Positions 6,785-7,751 of a stretch of DNA of 7,751 nt are shown piece by piece. Origin of the DNA: CF-113 sp035308345. GTDB lineage: Bacteria; Chloroflexota; Ktedonobacteria; Ktedonobacterales; Ktedonobacteraceae. The number at the start of each line of letters is the position of its first letter. Positions within the stretch are counted from its first letter, which is position 1. Both the position numbers and the translations under genes were made by a program. Where the stretch lies: positions 1 to 7,751 of the forward strand of contig DATGGW010000055.1 in the NCBI GenBank assembly GCA_035308345.1, in the 5' to 3' direction. The notes under the pieces were generated by a model. The model worked only from the letters and a program-made list of their open reading frames with translations. It had not been told where the DNA came from and ran no database searches.

Positions 6785-6958
6785 GGATAACAAATCGACT
6801 ACACAGCCTACGCTACACAACTTATTCGATAGTCACGTATAGCACAACCGAAATGCGGTAATAGAAAAATGCCCTGACCGGCACAGGTTTCAACAAAAGT
6901 GGGGGTCTCAGACGATATGACAGGTAGCGAGTTCCTCCGCCACCTTACTTCACACCCA
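6785..6958 (-). promoter_or_regulatory. Long structured 5' leader upstream of the 59-residue protein
   Basis: If transcription starts near 6958, ~190 nt separate it from the small gene's ATG. Going 5' to 3' on the - strand it holds an 8-bp hairpin (6945-6922), a CTGAGA followed by CCCCC (~6911-6901), a weak TGCC/GGCA stem followed by TTTTT (~6883-6865) that could be a poor intrinsic terminator, and a near-direct repeat with core TGTGTAG closer to the gene. I recognise no known riboswitch. No convincing ORF other than the small gene was found here. Confidence 0.3.
6922..6945 (-). promoter_or_regulatory. 8-bp hairpin in the leader RNA
   Basis: On the - strand, AGGTGGCG (6945-6938) pairs with CGCTACCT (6929-6922) around the 8-nt loop GAGGAACT. 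One G.U pair occurs in the - strand RNA and would be A.C on the other strand, so the structure favours leftward transcription, in agreement with the promoter at 6965-6993. The loop displays a GAGGA purine stretch that resembles a Shine-Dalgarno sequence or a CsrA-type GGA site (suggestive only). Confidence 0.45.
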
Positions 6959-6964
6959 GTTGCT

Positions 6965-6993
6965 ACTATACAAAGTATAGCACGGATTGACAA
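6965..6993 (-). promoter_or_regulatory. Sigma-70-type promoter reading leftward
   Basis: On the - strand there is TTGTCA (6993-6988), a 17-nt spacer, then TATAGT (6970-6965); each hexamer matches consensus at five of six positions with ideal spacing. A second overlapping option is TTGCAA, 18 nt, TATACT. The two -10 options form the inverted repeat CTATAC-AAA-GTATAG (6966-6980 on the + strand), so a repressor could sit directly on the -10. It would drive the leader and the 59-residue gene, and possibly the fusion gene further on. Confidence 0.55.
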
Positions 6994-7112
6994 ACTTTTG
7001 CAAGGCGTGGTTTTGGTACTTTCACATGGCTTCCCAGGCGGTTTTCAAAAGTCTCGATGAAGTCGTTCGTAAATGTCTCGCAGAGCACTTTTGTGACTTA
7101 CAGGAGAGTTAG
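6981..7112 (+). pseudogene. Possible decayed C-terminal tail of a transposase-like ORF
   Basis: On the + strand a stop-to-stop frame runs from just after TAG (6978-6980) to TAG (7110-7112) and reads, in its second half, MASQAVFKSLDEVV then RKCLAEHFCDLQES. The pattern Trp-rich stretch (AWFWYF), Phe-x-Ser-Leu-Asp-Glu-Val-Val, then an alpha-helix ending in a Phe resembles the extreme C-terminus of IS630-like DDE transposases as I remember them. There is no start signal, no ribosome binding site and no upstream catalytic domain, so if real it is a remnant. The last bases overlap the stop codon of the convergent glycosidase-like gene. The opposite strand also has a 40-codon open frame here (7088-6966), so chance coding potential is a serious alternative. 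Confidence 0.2.
7046..7093 (-). terminator. Imperfect inverted repeat 3' of the glycosidase-like gene, possible transcript end
   Basis: CAAAAGTCTC (7046-7055) pairs with GAG-C-ACTTTTG (7083-7093, one bulged base) around a 27-nt loop, 15 nt beyond the stop codon at 7109-7111. The arms contain the T run, but none follows the stem, and the loop is long, so this is not a textbook intrinsic terminator. It is the only dyad of this size that I see downstream of the gene. Confidence 0.22.
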
Positions 7113-7751
7113 CAAGCGACGTCATAATCTACCTTTGCATTTTTAGGCCGGTATTGCATGAGATAACTCGTGCCGCCTGTAAACTCGTGTCCCGTACAAT
7201 AGGTCTGAGCTTGTTTCGCGGTCGTCCAGGTCGTAGCACCCCATGATGGCCAGTTATTTTGCCAACCGCCAGTAACGCTTTTCCATTGAGCTGTAGTGCT
7301 ATACACACCCACGGTTGTAGCGCCATTGGCCACTAGAGCGTCATACTCACCTTGTAAGCTATTCTGATTCTGGACAACATCGGTATTCCATGTGTTGCTC
7401 GTTTCAACATCTAGCCACCAGGTAGTGCTGGAAACACCGGCGCTCTTTGCTGCGTTGAGCGCATAGAGACCGGCATTGTACCCGTAATTATATGCGAGGC
7501 AGTTATTGTCTCCTGAGGCACAAACTTTTGGGGATGTGGGGTTAATGTGGCTCGACTTATTATACCAACCGGTATTAACATACAGGCTCAAGTTCGTAAA
7601 ATGACTGGCTTCTTTCGCGATACACGGATTGGTTGAGTACCCTTGACCATCAGTGACCCCAACAATTCCGAATGCGACACTGGGAACGCTAGCTGAGCAG
7701 TTAGGCCAGCTAATATCAACGCCTAGCGTGCCTTTACTATATGGACCGTAA
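7109..7751 (-). CDS. Secreted GH25/DUF1906-like TIM-barrel protein, C-terminal 213 residues, 5'-truncated by the window
   Basis: The frame stays open through the window edge at 7751, so the TTG at 7591 sometimes taken as a start is internal. Numbering from the first full codon at the edge, visible motifs are GVDISWPNCS (10-19), a first barrel strand with Asp12; FGIVGVTDG (27-35); LYVNTGWYN (56-64); a cysteine loop C77/C84; NYGYNAG (88-94); WWLDVETSNTW (111-121), whose Asp114-x-Glu116 resembles the DxE pair of GH25 lysozymes; GVYSTTAQW (148-156); and a terminal VDYDVAC with Cys213 as the last residue. Six cysteines (18, 43, 77, 84, 185, 213) and Thr/Asn/Ser/Trp richness suggest disulfide-bonded extracellular life; the signal peptide would lie outside the window. 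Similar proteins occur in Streptomyces and Ktedonobacteria, mostly unnamed. A peptidoglycan or glycan hydrolase is inferred, not shown. GC is lower than in the formate dehydrogenase genes. Confidence 0.75.
   Translation of the reverse strand, partial: YGPYSKGTLGVDISWPNCSASVPSVAFGIVGVTDGQGYSTNPCIAKEASHFTNLSLYVNTGWYNKSSHINPTSPKVCASGDNNCLAYNYGYNAGLYALNAAKSAGVSSTTWWLDVETSNTWNTDVVQNQNSLQGEYDALVANGATTVGVYSTTAQWKSVTGGWQNNWPSWGATTWTTAKQAQTYCTGHEFTGGTSYLMQYRPKNAKVDYDVAC

Noticed and set aside
6770..6820. 17-residue extension of the small protein to 6820
   Set aside because: It would read through the AAGGGAGG site, has no ribosome binding site of its own, and the ATG at 6769 is optimally placed.
6870..6958. 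TPP riboswitch, because the leader has GGGTGTG, CTGAGA followed by C-run, GAAACCTG and AGGGC in roughly the right order
   Set aside because: The pyrophosphate-binding part with TAAT and GCGxAGGGA is absent, the spacing is wrong, and the downstream gene is not a thiamine gene. The resemblance is probably chance.
6987..6992. Rightward promoter from a perfect TTGACA on the + strand
   Set aside because: No acceptable -10 lies 16-18 nt downstream, and there is no plausible gene in that direction.
6808..6993. 61-residue ORF on the - strand
   Set aside because: Its TTG start coincides with the -35 element, it has no ribosome binding site, and its composition is not protein-like. It covers the promoter and leader hairpin.
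7057..7146. 29-residue ORF on the + strand starting with ATG at 7057
   Set aside because: There is no ribosome binding site, it runs antisense into the glycosidase-like gene, and no recognisable pattern is present.
1..7751. CRISPR array, tRNA or rRNA genes, complete insertion sequence, toxin-antitoxin or phage-defence locus
   Set aside because: No regularly spaced repeats, no cloverleaf or rRNA sequence, no intact transposase, and no defence-type domains were seen on either strand.

Overview
The window suggests a Gram-positive-like, moderately GC-rich bacterium, most probably of the Chloroflexota (Ktedonobacteria-like), with Actinomycetota as the alternative. This rests on protein style and gene combination: an FdnG/FdnH pair with an NrfD anchor, a long nucleotidyltransferase/phosphomutase-like fusion, and a secreted cysteine-rich glycosidase-like protein. 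It was not tested by any search.

The left half (2-3961, + strand) is the distal part of a respiratory formate dehydrogenase operon. It holds the C-terminal ~617 residues of the molybdopterin catalytic subunit (the N-terminal half is outside the window), a complete four-cluster ferredoxin-like subunit with a C-terminal membrane anchor, and a complete NrfD-type multi-pass membrane subunit. The expected path is formate to molybdopterin to the 4Fe-4S chain to quinone at the membrane subunit. The di-haem cytochrome b of the classical FDH-N enzyme is replaced by NrfD.

The middle (3973-6474, - strand) is one long gene that converges on the operon with an 11-bp gap. It encodes a sugar-1-phosphate nucleotidyltransferase, a left-handed beta-helix and a phosphomannomutase/phosphoglucomutase-fold domain whose usual catalytic motifs are visibly altered. 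It has an excellent Shine-Dalgarno site, a plausible promoter, and a 13-bp stem-loop at the expected 5' end of its transcript.

Upstream of it on the same strand is a 59-codon helical hypothetical protein (6590-6769) with a near-perfect ribosome binding site. It is preceded by a ~190-nt leader containing a strong hairpin, and by a good sigma-70-type promoter at 6965-6993. The 6981-7112 stretch may hold the decayed tail of a transposase-like ORF on the + strand (low confidence).

The right end (7109-7751, - strand) is the C-terminal 213 residues of a secreted-type GH25/DUF1906-like TIM-barrel protein. It has a WWLDVE (DxE) motif, six cysteines and visibly lower GC than the formate dehydrogenase genes.

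I see no CRISPR array, tRNA, rRNA or complete insertion sequence. Nothing here amounts to an evident new multi-gene system. The points most worth a second look are the NrfD-anchored FDH-N, the altered phosphomutase domain, the two structured leaders and the small protein.
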